Assembly (NCBI GenBank): GCA_964035575.1
Contig: OZ037899.1
Coordinates: 744,001 to 808,000 of the forward strand
DNA: 64,000 nucleotides
Source of the DNA: Rhynchopus sp. YZ270_cl-10
Lineage: Eukaryota; Euglenozoa; Diplonemea; Diplonemida; Diplonemidae
Direction: 5' to 3'
Shown here: positions 45,483-56,295 of the stretch, in pieces
Layout of the letters: each line of letters begins with the position of its first letter
How positions within the stretch are numbered: position 1 is the stretch's first letter
The notes under the pieces: generated by a model
Database searches by the model: none
What the model was told of the DNA's origin: nothing
What the model saw: only the letters and a program-made list of their open reading frames with translations
Translations under genes and position numbers: made by a program

Positions 45483-46505
45483 ATGATAGACGTTGGTGTC
45501 CGCATCTATGACACCCTGCATGTGGTCAGCGCCCCCGATGACGGCACTGTTGATGATGTTGTGTTGGAGGCCTGCCGCCGTTCCCAGCTCGATCCTGCAA
45601 AGGTTGTTGCGAAGGTGTTAGGGGAGGCGCTATGCAGGGCAGACCGGCTAAGCTCTTTGGACCTGGGGAGTGGGGAAGTGGAGATTGCACCGTGTGTACA
45701 GCTTCTTGCGTTGGAAGAATTGGTACGGATTGGTGTGCTGACGGAGGTTGAAGACCCGGACTATACACATATGATGCGGCACTGTGTACATCATTACAAC
45801 GATGTTGAGCTGGTTGCCCGCGCAGGGGCTCCTCCTAATAGGTTGCTTCAGATAGCGGATGGCGAAACGTTGCTTCACAAATACGCAGCAAGGGGGAATG
45901 TGGCAGGGTGCAGTGCAATGCTTGCTGCGCCGTGGAGGGAGAGGGTCGCGGTGGATGCGCGGTCGAGGGTGCAGTCTACCCCGTTTTTGCTTGCGGTGGA
46001 GCAGTGCCATCCTGAGGTGGCGGCGGTGCTGTTGGAGCAGGGTGCGGAGGTGGGGGTCGTGGATCGGGGGGGATTGACAGCACTACACCTGGCTGCTTCG
46101 CACGCTCCATACCCGGTCACCGATCGGTGGCGCGCTTTGATGCAAATTCTGTTAAACCTCGGAAGTGACCTAAACGCGAGAGGTGGAGTCACCGGTGCCA
46201 CCCCCTTAGTCCACATGGTAGCACACAGCTGTGCACGTGTCCCCTGTGTCGAAGGCGTCGCGCTTCTCCTCCAAGCTGGTGCCGACCCCTCCATCCCCGA
46301 CGCATCAGGCCGTACAGCTCTCTACCACGCTACCCGTGAAACATCACTCAATGCCTGCAGATTGCTTCTTGAAGGTGGTGCAGAACCAACCCTAGGACAC
46401 AATGTGCATGCCTCGGAAGTGGTGGGAACAGGGTACGGCTCTCGCGCAACGCAACCAGAGGTAAAGGCCCTGCTCCGGCTCCTCAGAGAATGGGGTGTGA
46501 AATGA
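45483..46505 (+). CDS. Ankyrin-repeat protein with ubiquitin-like N-terminus
   Basis: 340 residues, single exon, with a good ATG context (CCACCATGA). Residues 1-75 (VRIYDTLHVVSAPDDGTVDD and on to RLSSLDLGSGEVEI) look like a beta-grasp, ubiquitin-like fold. Ankyrin repeats follow: DGETLLHKYAARGNVAGCSA, STPFLLAVEQCHPEVAAVLL, GGLTALHLAASHA, GATPLVHMVAHS and SGRTALYHATRETSLNACRL. It is a more distant relative of the three proteins at 48018-55299, sharing the same two-part architecture. The role is unknown; ankyrin arrays generally bind proteins. Codon use changes within the gene, from mixed to C-rich after about 46100. Confidence 0.8.
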   Translation: MIDVGVRIYDTLHVVSAPDDGTVDDVVLEACRRSQLDPAKVVAKVLGEALCRADRLSSLDLGSGEVEIAPCVQLLALEELVRIGVLTEVEDPDYTHMMRHCVHHYNDVELVARAGAPPNRLLQIADGETLLHKYAARGNVAGCSAMLAAPWRERVAVDARSRVQSTPFLLAVEQCHPEVAAVLLEQGAEVGVVDRGGLTALHLAASHAPYPVTDRWRALMQILLNLGSDLNARGGVTGATPLVHMVAHSCARVPCVEGVALLLQAGADPSIPDASGRTALYHATRETSLNACRLLLEGGAEPTLGHNVHASEVVGTGYGSRATQPEVKALLRLLREWGVK

Positions 46506-46858
46506 CCCAAAAAAAGGGGATTTTTATTTTTTTGGAATAGTTGATACCGTGTAGACACCTCGCTTTTTTGTTATGAGCTCCAAGCCGTTCTTCGCCTATC
46601 TCTCGTTTGTGTGGATACCGTTACTACGTTTTTTGTTTGTTTGTTTGTTTCTGTAGAACTTTGTCCTTTTTGTACGGATGAAAATGCCTTTTTGCATATT
46701 CATCTTTCGAATGTTATCAAGGTGACTAAACACACGAGACTGAGGTTCATCTTACCACAACTTTTCTTTTTACTATAGAACCCCATTTTGTTGTGTCCGC
46801 CCATTGCTGTCGCAAAAAAGGGGGTTGAGGGGGAGGGGGGAAAGGGTACACGATGGGA

Positions 46859-47013
46859 CCCAGTGACAAATGAATGACAAGTGAAAAAGGTGACAAGTAA
46901 AATGACAAGTAAATAGCCTATATCTCAATAGAAAATCACTTGTCATGACAAGTGACTTTTTTGAGTGACACGTGACAAATGACGTGTCATTTCACTTGTC
47001 ACTTGTCACTGGG
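46859..47013. mobile_element. Foldback element, 155 bp, CCCAGTGACA ends
   Basis: CCCAGTGACAAATGA at the left is mirrored by GTCACTTGTCACTGGG at the right. The interior is a mixture of TGACAAGTGA units in both orientations, so most of the element can self-pair. No clean target duplication. Confidence 0.7.
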
Positions 47014-47894
47014 AGATGTCGTGTAGTGGTGGCTGTATTGTGATAATTGCCCAGCACAATACAATCCTGACCAAGGAGGGGTAGTAATGTTTCTCAGGAA
47101 GAAACAAACAGAGGGAGCATTGTCCCGAGGAGTTTATATAGAGATTTTTTTTTTTTTTTTGTGGTGAAGCACGAGAGGCTTAGGTTCCATCTTATAAACT
47201 TTTTTCCCCCCCGCAGAGCTCAAGTCAAGTTTTTATCTCGGGGTGACTAAGCACCATGAAGCTTCGGTTCATCTTGCCCAAACATTCTTCTCTATTTCTT
47301 TATTCGTTCCAACTTCATCTCAGGGGTATGAGACTTTTAAAAAAAACATTTATTGGCTGTTTTGGTGGGTGATAAAACGTTTGCCACTGTTCACCCGGTT
47401 CACATGGTCAGATTTCTACCCAGGTTTGTGCAAGCACCTTTTTTCCATTCTCTGTCGATGTCCCCTTTTACCGTGATGCGTTAGATATATCTTCCCAAAC
47501 CTTTCTTTCTATGTGTGCGTGAATCATATTCGTCTGTTTTTGTTGTATTATAAGGTGGCGACCCTAAGAGAGGCGCAAAGCCGTCTTACTGCACCTTTCT
47601 TTTGATGTGTGGATTCCTGAAACTGCCCAAGCAGGGTCTCGGTAAATGGGAATAGCAGTGCCTCCGCCCCGGCCGGATTCCGGTGAGGGGTGTTTGGTGC
47701 TTCAGCTTCTGTTCCTTAATTACTGAAACCTTCGCGCAGGTCAGTCTCATGGTTTATGTATCGCTCCCACGGAGTATGTGCTTTCGCCTTACTGACCGTG
47801 TCACGTCAATGAATGTTTTCCCATAGCACGGCACGCTTCAATACGTACCCCTCCCCCTCTTTTCCGAAGTGAATACGTAGTGTGTTCAAAAACA

Positions 47895-47955
47895 GTGGAG
47901 ATTGCACAACTGTGGCAACACAACCGAGGCAACTACACTACTCCGACAATTTATC
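47895..47955 (+). repeat. 64-nt dispersed repeat, copy 5
   Basis: GTGGAGATTGCACAACTGTG to CTCCGACAATTTATC, about 62 bp before the ATG at 48018, so it could lie in that gene's leader. Confidence 0.75.
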
Positions 47956-48017
47956 AAATAAATAAATAAACATTACCACAGAAACACAAAAGAAAAGAAA
48001 AGAGAAAGAAGCCCAAG

Positions 48018-49244
48018 ATGCCTCTCGACTTCATCACGCAGATGCACGCGGAGCAGAAGAACGTGGTGACAGAGGAGGATGCGACTGTGGGGGACCTTCG
48101 CAGGAAGGTTGGTGATGCCTGGGGTGGCGACGGCTTCCAGATGTCGATTGCTTCAGGCATGTTGGACAAGGATGACCTGAAGCTGAGTGAGTGCAGTATT
48201 GAGGGGGACGAGGTGATTGAGGTGAGTGTGTGCCCGAAGAAGGCTGCGGTGCTTCTCCTGAAGGAGATGGGTGTGACGACAGACCCGCGACACTGTTTGG
48301 TTCTTTGTGTGGCGCAGGGTGCTGCCGAAATGGGTGAGGACGGCAAGCTTAAGGACGAGGAGCTGTTTGAGAAGTTTGAGCTGTGTCTGCAGTCGGGCCT
48401 TGACATTGACACACAGGACAACGAGGGTCGCCCTCTTCTCACTGTGGCCGCAGCACAGGGCAAGGCCGACACTGTGCAGTACCTGATTGACAAAGAAGCG
48501 GATGTCTCATACGTTGCCAACGATCCGAGTGGGGGCGGTAAGAAGTACACTGCACTCCTCAGTGCAGCACGCAAAGGACACCGGCGAACATGCGAAGTGC
48601 TCTTGGATGCCCGTCCAAAGAGCATCGACGACGTGGACCACAACAAGCAGACACCGCTTCACATTGCTTCTGAACTGGGCCGTCTTGCAGTGATTGACGT
48701 TCTGGTCAACCACAAGGATGTGACCGGCATGGCAGCGGATGTGAATGCGAAGGATGTGAACGGCATGACACCACTGATGCTTGCCAGCAGACATGGGCAC
48801 GTTGAGGCAGCACAGAAGCTCATTTTCTCTGGTGCGGAGGTGAACTACACGACCCCGAGGTCGTCGGCGTTGAAGGTGGCTGCAATGAAAGGCAGTGCTG
48901 AGATGATCAAGGTTCTGTGCGCTGCGGGGGCAGAGGTCAACACGTTGGACGACCTGGGGAAGTCGGCTGTGTGGTACGCTGCCGCTTCCGGCCATGTGGA
49001 TGCGCTTACTGCCTTGATACGCATGGACGAGGCAGACATCAATCAGCCGGACAACAGGAAGTACACACCTCTCATGTGCGCCGTCGCCAGCGACAAGGTG
49101 GACGCAGTAAGAGCCCTTGTGAACGCAGGCGCAGACGTGAGTCTCAAGCAACTGAATGGACAGACAGCCTTGCAGCTTGCCGAGATGCAACCTGTAGATG
49201 AAATCACCGAGATCCTGCGTGCTGCCACCTCCTCCCGACAGTAG
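48018..49244 (+). CDS. Ubiquitin-like/ankyrin protein, paralogue 1
   Basis: 408 residues, single exon. An N-terminal ubiquitin-like fold (about 1-75: EEDATVGDLRRKV, LDKDDLKLSECSIEGDEVIE) precedes ankyrin repeats such as EGRPLLTVAAAQGKADTVQY, QTPLHIASELGRLAVIDVLV, GMTPLMLASRHGHVEAAQKL and KSAVWYAAASGHVDALTALI. It is nearly identical to paralogue 2 up to base 48984 apart from a block near 48584-48630 (residues about 190-204). There this copy reads RRTCEVLLDARPKSI, whereas paralogue 2 keeps an ankyrin-like HETCEVLLKHGAKC. Beyond 48984 the last repeats are unrelated in sequence to paralogue 2. It is probably a protein-binding adaptor. Confidence 0.85.
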   Translation: MPLDFITQMHAEQKNVVTEEDATVGDLRRKVGDAWGGDGFQMSIASGMLDKDDLKLSECSIEGDEVIEVSVCPKKAAVLLLKEMGVTTDPRHCLVLCVAQGAAEMGEDGKLKDEELFEKFELCLQSGLDIDTQDNEGRPLLTVAAAQGKADTVQYLIDKEADVSYVANDPSGGGKKYTALLSAARKGHRRTCEVLLDARPKSIDDVDHNKQTPLHIASELGRLAVIDVLVNHKDVTGMAADVNAKDVNGMTPLMLASRHGHVEAAQKLIFSGAEVNYTTPRSSALKVAAMKGSAEMIKVLCAAGAEVNTLDDLGKSAVWYAAASGHVDALTALIRMDEADINQPDNRKYTPLMCAVASDKVDAVRALVNAGADVSLKQLNGQTALQLAEMQPVDEITEILRAATSSRQ

Positions 49245-50179
49245 CAAAGCAGATTACCACAGCGTTGTGCACGTCTTCTGGCTGTACACGCAGGAGCACA
49301 ATCTTCGAGAAATTCTAGAAACAAAACCCTAAAAAAAAACTAACGAAAAAAAACATTGTATTAAAGCCCCTAGTGATATATCACTACACAGTGTCAATGC
49401 AGAGGTTCAGCTGGTACGTTTCAAATCTCCTACAGATATGTGTTAACGGATTCATTTATAATACATAGCAGGCTTTGACAGAATAGGAAAATAGAATCGA
49501 CGGAAAGATGCGTCCCAAACTTTATGCTTTTTTTGTACTTTTTTTTTGCACACAAAGTGGTATTGGAAACTGAACATAGTTAATAACCGGTAGATCTGTC
49601 TTTACGCTTCCTTTTGAATCCTCCCCCTCATCCATAATCACGTACGTCACTCAGGCAAAGAGCCTAAATGGCTGCAGTCAACGAAAAAGACATAGTAGTA
49701 GAGTAGTGAGGACAGATCAGTTGGTATAATGTTATGTTCAGTTTTTTTTTTTTTGGGGGGAGGTGAAAAATTCTGTCCTTTTTTTCCCCTCTTGTTGTCT
49801 TACCACATCATGCCTGTCTTTGAAGCTGGTTTTCTATTTTTAATAAGTTTCCGGATACGTTGCTTCGTTGTGGAACTTGTGCGACACAGTTACCCACGAA
49901 ATTTTGTAGCGGGGAAAAGTACCCTCCTCTGGCGGTTGTCGAATATAACAACACAAAGAAAGAAAAAAAATAATATACCTTTGAAATTCATTAGCCTTCG
50001 GGCGACTTTGTTGTACAGAACCCGTCCTCGGACAGGTGATTGTCGAAACTACAAAAAAGGTGTATTTGGTGTACTGGGAATTTGGTCGAGGACCTGCCAA
50101 TATTCCTAGCCCTTCCAGCACAAGATGGATCATTACAATAACTTTGTTTTTTTTTTTTTTTTTTATTTTCTTGCACTCA

Positions 50180-51633
50180 CCAGGGTAGATCCTTAGCGAA
50201 AGTGAAAATAAGGATTCGAGGTTTTTTATTTTTTTTTCCTTTTTTTTTTTCCTTTTTTCTCTGGCCCATTTTTTTGGTTACCTACTAATTTCCAGGCACA
50301 GAGTGGCACCACCACGGTCCGCAATCGATCCGGAAAGTCAAAATAAGGGGGAAACCAAAAGGAAAAAAAATAAAAGTTCGCTACCGTTTTTTTGGCTGGC
50401 CTTCGGCCCGCCCCTTAATGCCCCTTTAATATTTGTCTTCAGTTCATAAGACAAGGACCAATGAGTGTCAATTCTCAGTGTCACCTTGCATAAGACGATT
50501 TTGAAGCATAACCTTGAAGAACACAATTACTGTGTCCGCAAACCCGCAAAGCGGACCATTGTAAAAAGGTTGGTGCTGAGGGTGGAGGTTTCGAAGAAGT
50601 GCGTGTGTGTTAAAGGTCGGGTATGGGTCACCTGTACGGAGTATGAGATCCAATAATAAAGACTTTAACCGGACCAAGGCAGAAACACAACACTGTTCGG
50701 CCAAAATCCGAAAACCCACAGGGGCCCCAGTATTGTTGTCGAAAATCCCCACTTAATTTTTAGTGAGATTTTGAACTTTGCCAAAAACTGCGAAAAAAAA
50801 TTTCCGCTCGCTGCGCTCGCGGAGGTTCACCCAATGCTGTCTCGCCCACCCAAACTGCTGGTGCATCGGCACTACCTATTTAATTTTGAAAATTCTTGCC
50901 GGGCACTACCACTTTTTTTCAGAATGTTTCTAGAAAGTATTACCCTTGTCAGAGGGCGGAGTGTCCGACGAGGGTCACAGCCAGAATGCGATTTAATTGG
51001 TCAAACGCCGAAGGAAAAGGAAGCATGCGAAAGAAAAAAGTAGCGTACCGTGCCTGCGGCGCAAGATTGCAACCCACCCTTCCCATGACTAGTTTGGCAG
51101 AAAATATCTGCAATTTTGAGCAATTTTTAGAAATGTTGCGTACCGTGGCTTCGCCATGGGTGCCACGACCGCCGTTTCTTTTTGTAAATATACTGAGGTC
51201 ACTGCGTGTGCCTGGTGCAAATATCAATTCAGTGCCGAACTCCGCAGTAGGATAACCGCGGAATTCTCACATTCCGCCGGAGGCCCTAACGAGCTGGGTT
51301 GGGCTCGACCGAGTTTCAGCGAAAACCCCCAAAACCTATATTATCCCCTGGGGTCTAGTTCTACGACAGCTGAGACGTGTAAAAAAACACCACTATTCTG
51401 CCTCAGTACGGTACCAACCTGCTTGTTGGATTTTTTTTAGACCGTCACTCATTTTTTCCGCTCGCTGCGCTCGCGGACAAACCATCAACACCCCACGATT
51501 TCCCAAAAACCTGAAAGTTAGCGTCAGGCCTGCGCGGAAAAATTTCAAAAACGGGAGAGAAAAAAAAAAGGAAAAAAACGAAAATAAATCTGGGATTTTT
51601 AGCGTTTTTAGCGAAAATAAGGATCTACCCTGG
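50180..51633. mobile_element. Non-autonomous inverted-repeat element, 1454 bp, CACTCA target duplication
   Basis: Termini are CCAGGGTAGATCCTTA and its inverse TAAGGATCTACCCTGG, each followed inward by GCGAAA...GAAAATAAGG-type sequence. CACTCA occurs directly outside both ends (50174-50179 and 51634-51639). The interior contains a minus-strand copy of family C (50950-51360) and CCGCTCGCTGCGCTCGCGGA near 50804 and again near 51459. No transposase frame is visible. Confidence 0.75.
50950..51360 (-). repeat. Dispersed repeat family C, copy 2
   Basis: The minus strand matches 12260-12870 in order, including GCGCCGCAGGC, GCGAAGCCACGGTACGCAAC and CTCCGGCGGAATGTGAGAAT. It is shorter because of internal deletions. 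Confidence 0.7.
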
Positions 51634-51970
51634 CACTCACCACATTCATGTAGTTAGGACAAAAGGGTAGGGGGGCAGGTCACCACTTCCATTAAGTAGT
51701 CCCCTTAAGGATTCTAATGAGGATGCTTAAGGGGTCCTCCGGGAGTGGGGGGGTGTTATATTTTATTTCCATTTTTTTTGTTTTTTTGTTTTTCTTTTTG
51801 AGACAACTGCCTTGCAAAGGTTGTAGGGGAGGAAATGAAAACGTATCTGAGTGTGCTCGAATTTTTGGTGTGAGTGATGTAAACACGACACAACTTATCC
51901 ACAGAAAAGTTTTTGATTCTGTCCGTACACACTCCACAAAAATCCGGTGCGATCAACGAAATTAAGATAT

Positions 51971-52075
51971 TAACCTCGAAATGGATGTAGGACTGCATGG
52001 TGTGGGGGGTCCTCCGGTGCATCGTATTCAGGTACACTGTCACGAGAGGGCTTTGTATTTCAAGTCAAGTTTCTT
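51971..52075 (+). repeat. Dispersed repeat family D, copy 3
   Basis: AACCTCGAAATGGATGTAGG, GACTGCATGGTGTGGGGGGT, then CACGAGAGGGCTTTGTATTT. Compared with copy 1 it has an extra GTCCTCCGGTGCA segment, shared with 57400-57420. Confidence 0.7.
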
Positions 52076-52687
52076 TTATTTATACCTACAAGCGTAGCAA
52101 AAGGAAAAATAATTCCTCAATAATTCCAACAGGGAAATTGTGCAATCAACGAAAAAAAACCCCCTTTTTTTTCCCTTTTACTTACCTATCAGAGTTACTA
52201 TTTTTGTTGCACAAAGACGTGTCGAGAAAATCAAAAAAAAGTGAAATGGGGTGAACTGGGTGTCACCGAAATGGGGTCTCTCAATTCGCCCTTTTTCGCT
52301 TTTTACCCCCAGACACACTCTTTTTACCACTCAAATACCGCTTTATGGAGCTTGTTAAAGCTTAGATAAGATGTTCACGCGGAGTACATTCAACAAGTAT
52401 TATCTCTCTTTTCCCTTTTCTTTTTGGAGGCCGTCTGTTTGCTTCCAGAATAATGCAAAATAAGGTTTCAGCGGGAAAAAAAAAAGGTGGGGCAGCAGTC
52501 TTTTTGACAGTAATTTGGTGATGTACAAATGTGAGGTCGGCGTTTTATCTCGTGTACCACCCTTGATCGTATGGGTCATTGTGATCAGTGAAGAATCCTG
52601 CCTGCTTTATGGTTTCGCAAAAAAAAAATAATAACAATAATACACACACAGACCCAAAAGGAAAAGGAAGAAGCCAAAGCGCAGAAG

Positions 52688-53887
52688 ATGCCTCTCGACT
52701 TCATCACGCAGATGCACGCAGAGCAGAAGAACGTGGTGACAGAGGAGGATGCGACTGTGGGGGACCTTCGCAGGAAGGTTGGTGATGCCTGGGGTGGCGA
52801 CGGCTTCCAGATGTCGATTGCTTCAGGCATGTTGGACAAGGATGACCTGAAGCTGAGTGAGTGCAGTATTGAGGGGGACGAGGTGATTGAGGTGAGTGTG
52901 TGCCCGAAGAAGGCTGCGGTGCTTCTCCTGAAGGAGATGGGTGTGACGACAGACCCGCGACACTGTTTGGTTCTTTGTGTGGCGCAGGGTGCTGCCGAAA
53001 TGGGTGAGGACGGCAAGCTTAAGGACGAGGAGCTGTTTGAGAAGTTTGAGCTGTGTCTGCAGTCGGGCCTTGACATTGACACACAGGACAACGAGGGTCG
53101 CCCTCTTCTCACTGTGGCCGCAGCACAGGGCAAGGCCGACACTGTGCAGTACCTGATTGACAAAGAAGCGGATGTCTCATACGTTGCCAACGATCCGAGT
53201 GGGGGCGGTAAGAAGTACACTGCGCTCCTCAGTGCAGCACGCAAAGGACACCATGAAACATGCGAAGTGCTCTTGAAGCACGGTGCGAAGTGCGACGACG
53301 TGGACCACAACAAACAGACACCGCTTCACATTGCTTCTGAACTGGGCCGTCTTGCAGTGATTGACGTTCTGGTCAACCACAAGGATGTGACCGGCATGGC
53401 AGCGGATGTGAATGCGAAGGATGTGAACGGCATGACACCACTGATGCTTGCCAGCAGACATGGGCACGTTGAGGCAGCACAGAAGCTCATTTTCTCTGGT
53501 GCGGAGGTGAACTACACGACCCCGAGGTCGTCGGCGTTGAAGGTGGCTGCAATGAAAGGCAGTGCTGAGATGATCAAGGTTCTGTGCGCTGCGGGGGCAG
53601 AGGTCAACACGTTGGACGACCTGGGGAAGTCGGCTGTGTGGTACGCTGCCGCGCGTGGCCATGTAGACGCTCTGCGGGAGCTGATTGCCTGCCCTGGGGT
53701 GGACATCAATCGAGGCGACCATCGCCTGTACACACCTCTCATGGCGGCTGTGTTGAACTGGAGGGAGGACACCTTTTCTGTGCTCATGGACGCTGGTGTG
53801 GATGTGCGTCTCAGGAACAGTGACGGCAAGACAGCCATTGACATCAGGGATATGTACCGCAAGGACCGCACGGTGCTAGATAGATGA
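52688..53887 (+). CDS. Ubiquitin-like/ankyrin protein, paralogue 2
   Basis: 399 residues with the same N-terminal ubiquitin-like fold and ankyrin array as paralogue 1. Over the first 320 residues or so the two genes differ at only a handful of bases, silent sites included, outside the block near 53252-53300. After GKSAVWYAAA (base 53651) this copy continues RGHVDALRELIACPGVDINR and ends LRNSDGKTAIDIRDMYRKDR, a different set of terminal repeats. The sharp switch within an ankyrin unit points to recent conversion or recombination between family members. No intron is seen. Confidence 0.85.
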   Translation: MPLDFITQMHAEQKNVVTEEDATVGDLRRKVGDAWGGDGFQMSIASGMLDKDDLKLSECSIEGDEVIEVSVCPKKAAVLLLKEMGVTTDPRHCLVLCVAQGAAEMGEDGKLKDEELFEKFELCLQSGLDIDTQDNEGRPLLTVAAAQGKADTVQYLIDKEADVSYVANDPSGGGKKYTALLSAARKGHHETCEVLLKHGAKCDDVDHNKQTPLHIASELGRLAVIDVLVNHKDVTGMAADVNAKDVNGMTPLMLASRHGHVEAAQKLIFSGAEVNYTTPRSSALKVAAMKGSAEMIKVLCAAGAEVNTLDDLGKSAVWYAAARGHVDALRELIACPGVDINRGDHRLYTPLMAAVLNWREDTFSVLMDAGVDVRLRNSDGKTAIDIRDMYRKDRTVLDR

Positions 53888-54081
53888 TAGTGTTTTCTTA
53901 GAGATGCGTATGCGAGGCATATTCATCTTGCAACTTTTCTGTTTGCAAGTCTCCTGCTGTGTTTGAAGCAAGTGTTGAAATGAAGCCACCCCGTACAATG
54001 CTTGCTCCTGTCCCTTCCTCCTCACATGGACCACTATCCCATCACAGCATACACAGCACACACAACACAACAGAACTAACA

Positions 54082-55299
54082 ATGGACTACATCACGCAGA
54101 TGCTCGACGATGAGCAGAAGAACGTCACCCTGGAGGAGGACGCCACTGTGGCAGACCTGCGCAAGAAGGTTCAGGAGGCCTGGGACATCGACGGCTTCCA
54201 GATGAAGGTCGGCGCAGTCGTCCTGGACAAGGAGGACCAGAGGCTGAGCGACTCTTCTATTGAGGGGGGTGAGGTGATCAAGGTGAGCGTGTGCCCGAAG
54301 AAGGCTGCCGAGATGCGCCTGAAGGCGATGGGTGTGACCACGGCGCTGAAGCTGCGTCTGCTGGAGTACACCCGCAAGGGGGCAGCCAAGGTTGCAGATG
54401 GAGCGCTTGTGGATGAGGAGATGTTCCAGAAGTTCGAGCTGTGCATCAGTGCCGGGCACGACGTGATGACACGCGACGGTGTGGGCAACCCGCTTCTCTC
54501 GATTGCGGCCATGGCGGGCTGTGTCGACACAGTGAACTACCTCCTCAAGCACGGTGCAGACGTCAACGCCGTTGTGGACAACAAGACGCAGAACACAGCA
54601 CTCCTCGCAGCCGCACGCAAAGGCAACACCGAGGTGTGCAAGGTTCTCTTGGACGCTGGCGCGACGCTCGAGGCTGTTGACGAATACAAGCAGACCCCGC
54701 TCCACGTCAGCGCGATCACCGGACGCCACGAAACTGTGCAGCTCCTCATCGAGAGGAAGGCCGAGGTCGACGCGAAGGACGACGCCTACGAGACACCCCT
54801 CATTCTTGCGTGCAAACGCGGCCACGTCGAGACGGTGCGTGCACTGGTTGCCGGCAACGCGAACGTACAGTACGAGTCGGAGGAAAAAGACGACCAGCCC
54901 ACACGCACCAGCACCTCTGCGATCCGCACTGTGGCGCGTTCGCAAAAGCCGGAGCTGATTGCAGTGCTTTGTGACGCTGGAGCAGACATCAACTGCGTGG
55001 ACAAGATGCAGAAGGCACCGCTCTGGTGGGCTGCATCCACAGGCAACGTTGACATGGTCAACGCGATCCTGAGCCGCCCTGGCCGCAACATCGAGGTTGT
55101 GGACAAGGAAGGCTACACACCACTCATGATTGCGACCATGAACCTCAGGAAGGATGCTGTGATCGCCCTCGTCAACGCGGGTGCCAGCCTCACCGCCAAG
55201 AGCACGGCAGGCAAAACCGCAATCGACATCGCCACCCAACAAACCAAGGAAGGACCCAACGAAATACTCGCAGCTCTCAAGGCAGGGCCACAAAGCTGA
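54082..55299 (+). CDS. Ubiquitin-like/ankyrin protein, paralogue 3
   Basis: 405 residues starting at MDYITQMLDDEQKNV; the in-frame extension upstream to 53959 is probably leader. The ubiquitin-like fold (EEDATVADLRKKV, LDKEDQRLSDSSIEGGEVIK) and ankyrin repeats (GNPLLSIAAMAGCVDTVNYL, QTPLHVSAITGRHETVQLLI, YETPLILACKRGHVETVRAL, GYTPLMIATMNLRKDAVIAL) match the paralogues domain by domain at much lower identity. The MAAVLNWREDT/MIATMNLRKDA region resembles paralogue 2 more than paralogue 1. The gene lies head-to-tail 194 bp after paralogue 2. A TTCATCTTGCAACTTTTCTG motif near 53921 may be promoter-related. Confidence 0.85.
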   Translation: MDYITQMLDDEQKNVTLEEDATVADLRKKVQEAWDIDGFQMKVGAVVLDKEDQRLSDSSIEGGEVIKVSVCPKKAAEMRLKAMGVTTALKLRLLEYTRKGAAKVADGALVDEEMFQKFELCISAGHDVMTRDGVGNPLLSIAAMAGCVDTVNYLLKHGADVNAVVDNKTQNTALLAAARKGNTEVCKVLLDAGATLEAVDEYKQTPLHVSAITGRHETVQLLIERKAEVDAKDDAYETPLILACKRGHVETVRALVAGNANVQYESEEKDDQPTRTSTSAIRTVARSQKPELIAVLCDAGADINCVDKMQKAPLWWAASTGNVDMVNAILSRPGRNIEVVDKEGYTPLMIATMNLRKDAVIALVNAGASLTAKSTAGKTAIDIATQQTKEGPNEILAALKAGPQS

Positions 55300-56295
55300 G
55301 AAAGATAGAAGTTAGAAAAGGGAGGGATTTTTTAGTTTTTTTTGTTTTTGTTTTTTTAGGTAGTGGATGTACAGGGCATTTTCGCCGTGTCATATTTGTT
55401 TTGTTTTGTTTTTTTTTTTTGGGGGGGGGAGGGGTTTTGCTCTTGGTGTCTTGTCCACCGAGGCGTGTTGCAACTTTTAACCTTTTTGTTTTGTTGTGCG
55501 TGTTCTGAAATTGCTCTGTGGGGATGGGGTGTTCGTCTTTTTAAGATGACACGCAAGATTTTTAGGTCATCTTGCCATTTTACTATTTTTTCTTTCTCTT
55601 CTGTTGATTTGAAAGTAAAACGGGGGGCTGTTCCAAGTATCTTTACCCCCAAATAATAGCGATTTTGCCGAGCTTTTTTGTTCTCCAGATTTGGGGTGAA
55701 AAAAAATTACCGAATACCTTCACCTCCACCTCCTTTTATTTTTGAGGGGGGGGTAATTTTTAAGGGGTACTTCCGCGTGTATTTCAAGTCAAATCTCTCT
55801 TGGTTGACCGAGTACTATGAGGTTCATCTTACCTTTTTTTTTTTTCTTTATTGTGTGGAAACCCTGAAACGTACTGTGCATGGTAGCACCTTTTTTCTTT
55901 TATTTTCTTCTTCAAAAAAAAAACATTGCAAAAAAAAAAAAAAAAAACAATCGACATTGAGTACAGATCCTGCGTTAGCAGGTGAATTGTCGACAACAAA
56001 AAAAAGCAAAAAAAAAAAAAACAAAAAAAAATACCCAAAAATAAAAAATGAACGTGGTGCTCTGTATTGTGAGTTGCTATTGTCATCACTCTTTAGGAGT
56101 GATATTCAGCAAAGTCTCTGCGTCTCACCGTCCCAGCTACGGGGTGACATTAAATACAGAATTTCCATCCGGAATGTACCACGGTTGGGGGCTAGCCATT
56201 TAGTTTAGAATAGGAAAATGGAGTGATCGTCGACAAAAGAAAAAAAGGAAAAAAACGAAAAAAGGGAGAGAAAACTAGACGATATCATCCAACTG

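Larger units (their letters stand above)
46506..48017. other. Spacer with foldback and motif clusters
   Basis: Contains AATGTTATCAAGGTGACTAA at 46710 (as at 44264), TTCATCTTACCACAACTTTT (46750), the CCCAGTGACA foldback, a second GGTGACTAAGCACCATGAAG (47242) and the fifth 64-nt repeat just before the next gene. No coding frame with a recognisable domain is seen. Confidence 0.5.
49245..52687. other. Element-rich spacer between Ubl-ankyrin paralogues 1 and 2
   Basis: From 49245 to 50173 it is AT-rich with no gene. Then comes a 1454 bp inverted-repeat element, a family D repeat (51971-52075) and homopolymer-rich sequence. Sequence immediately upstream of paralogue 2 is not related to that upstream of paralogue 1, so the duplication or conversion is confined to coding DNA. 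Confidence 0.6.
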
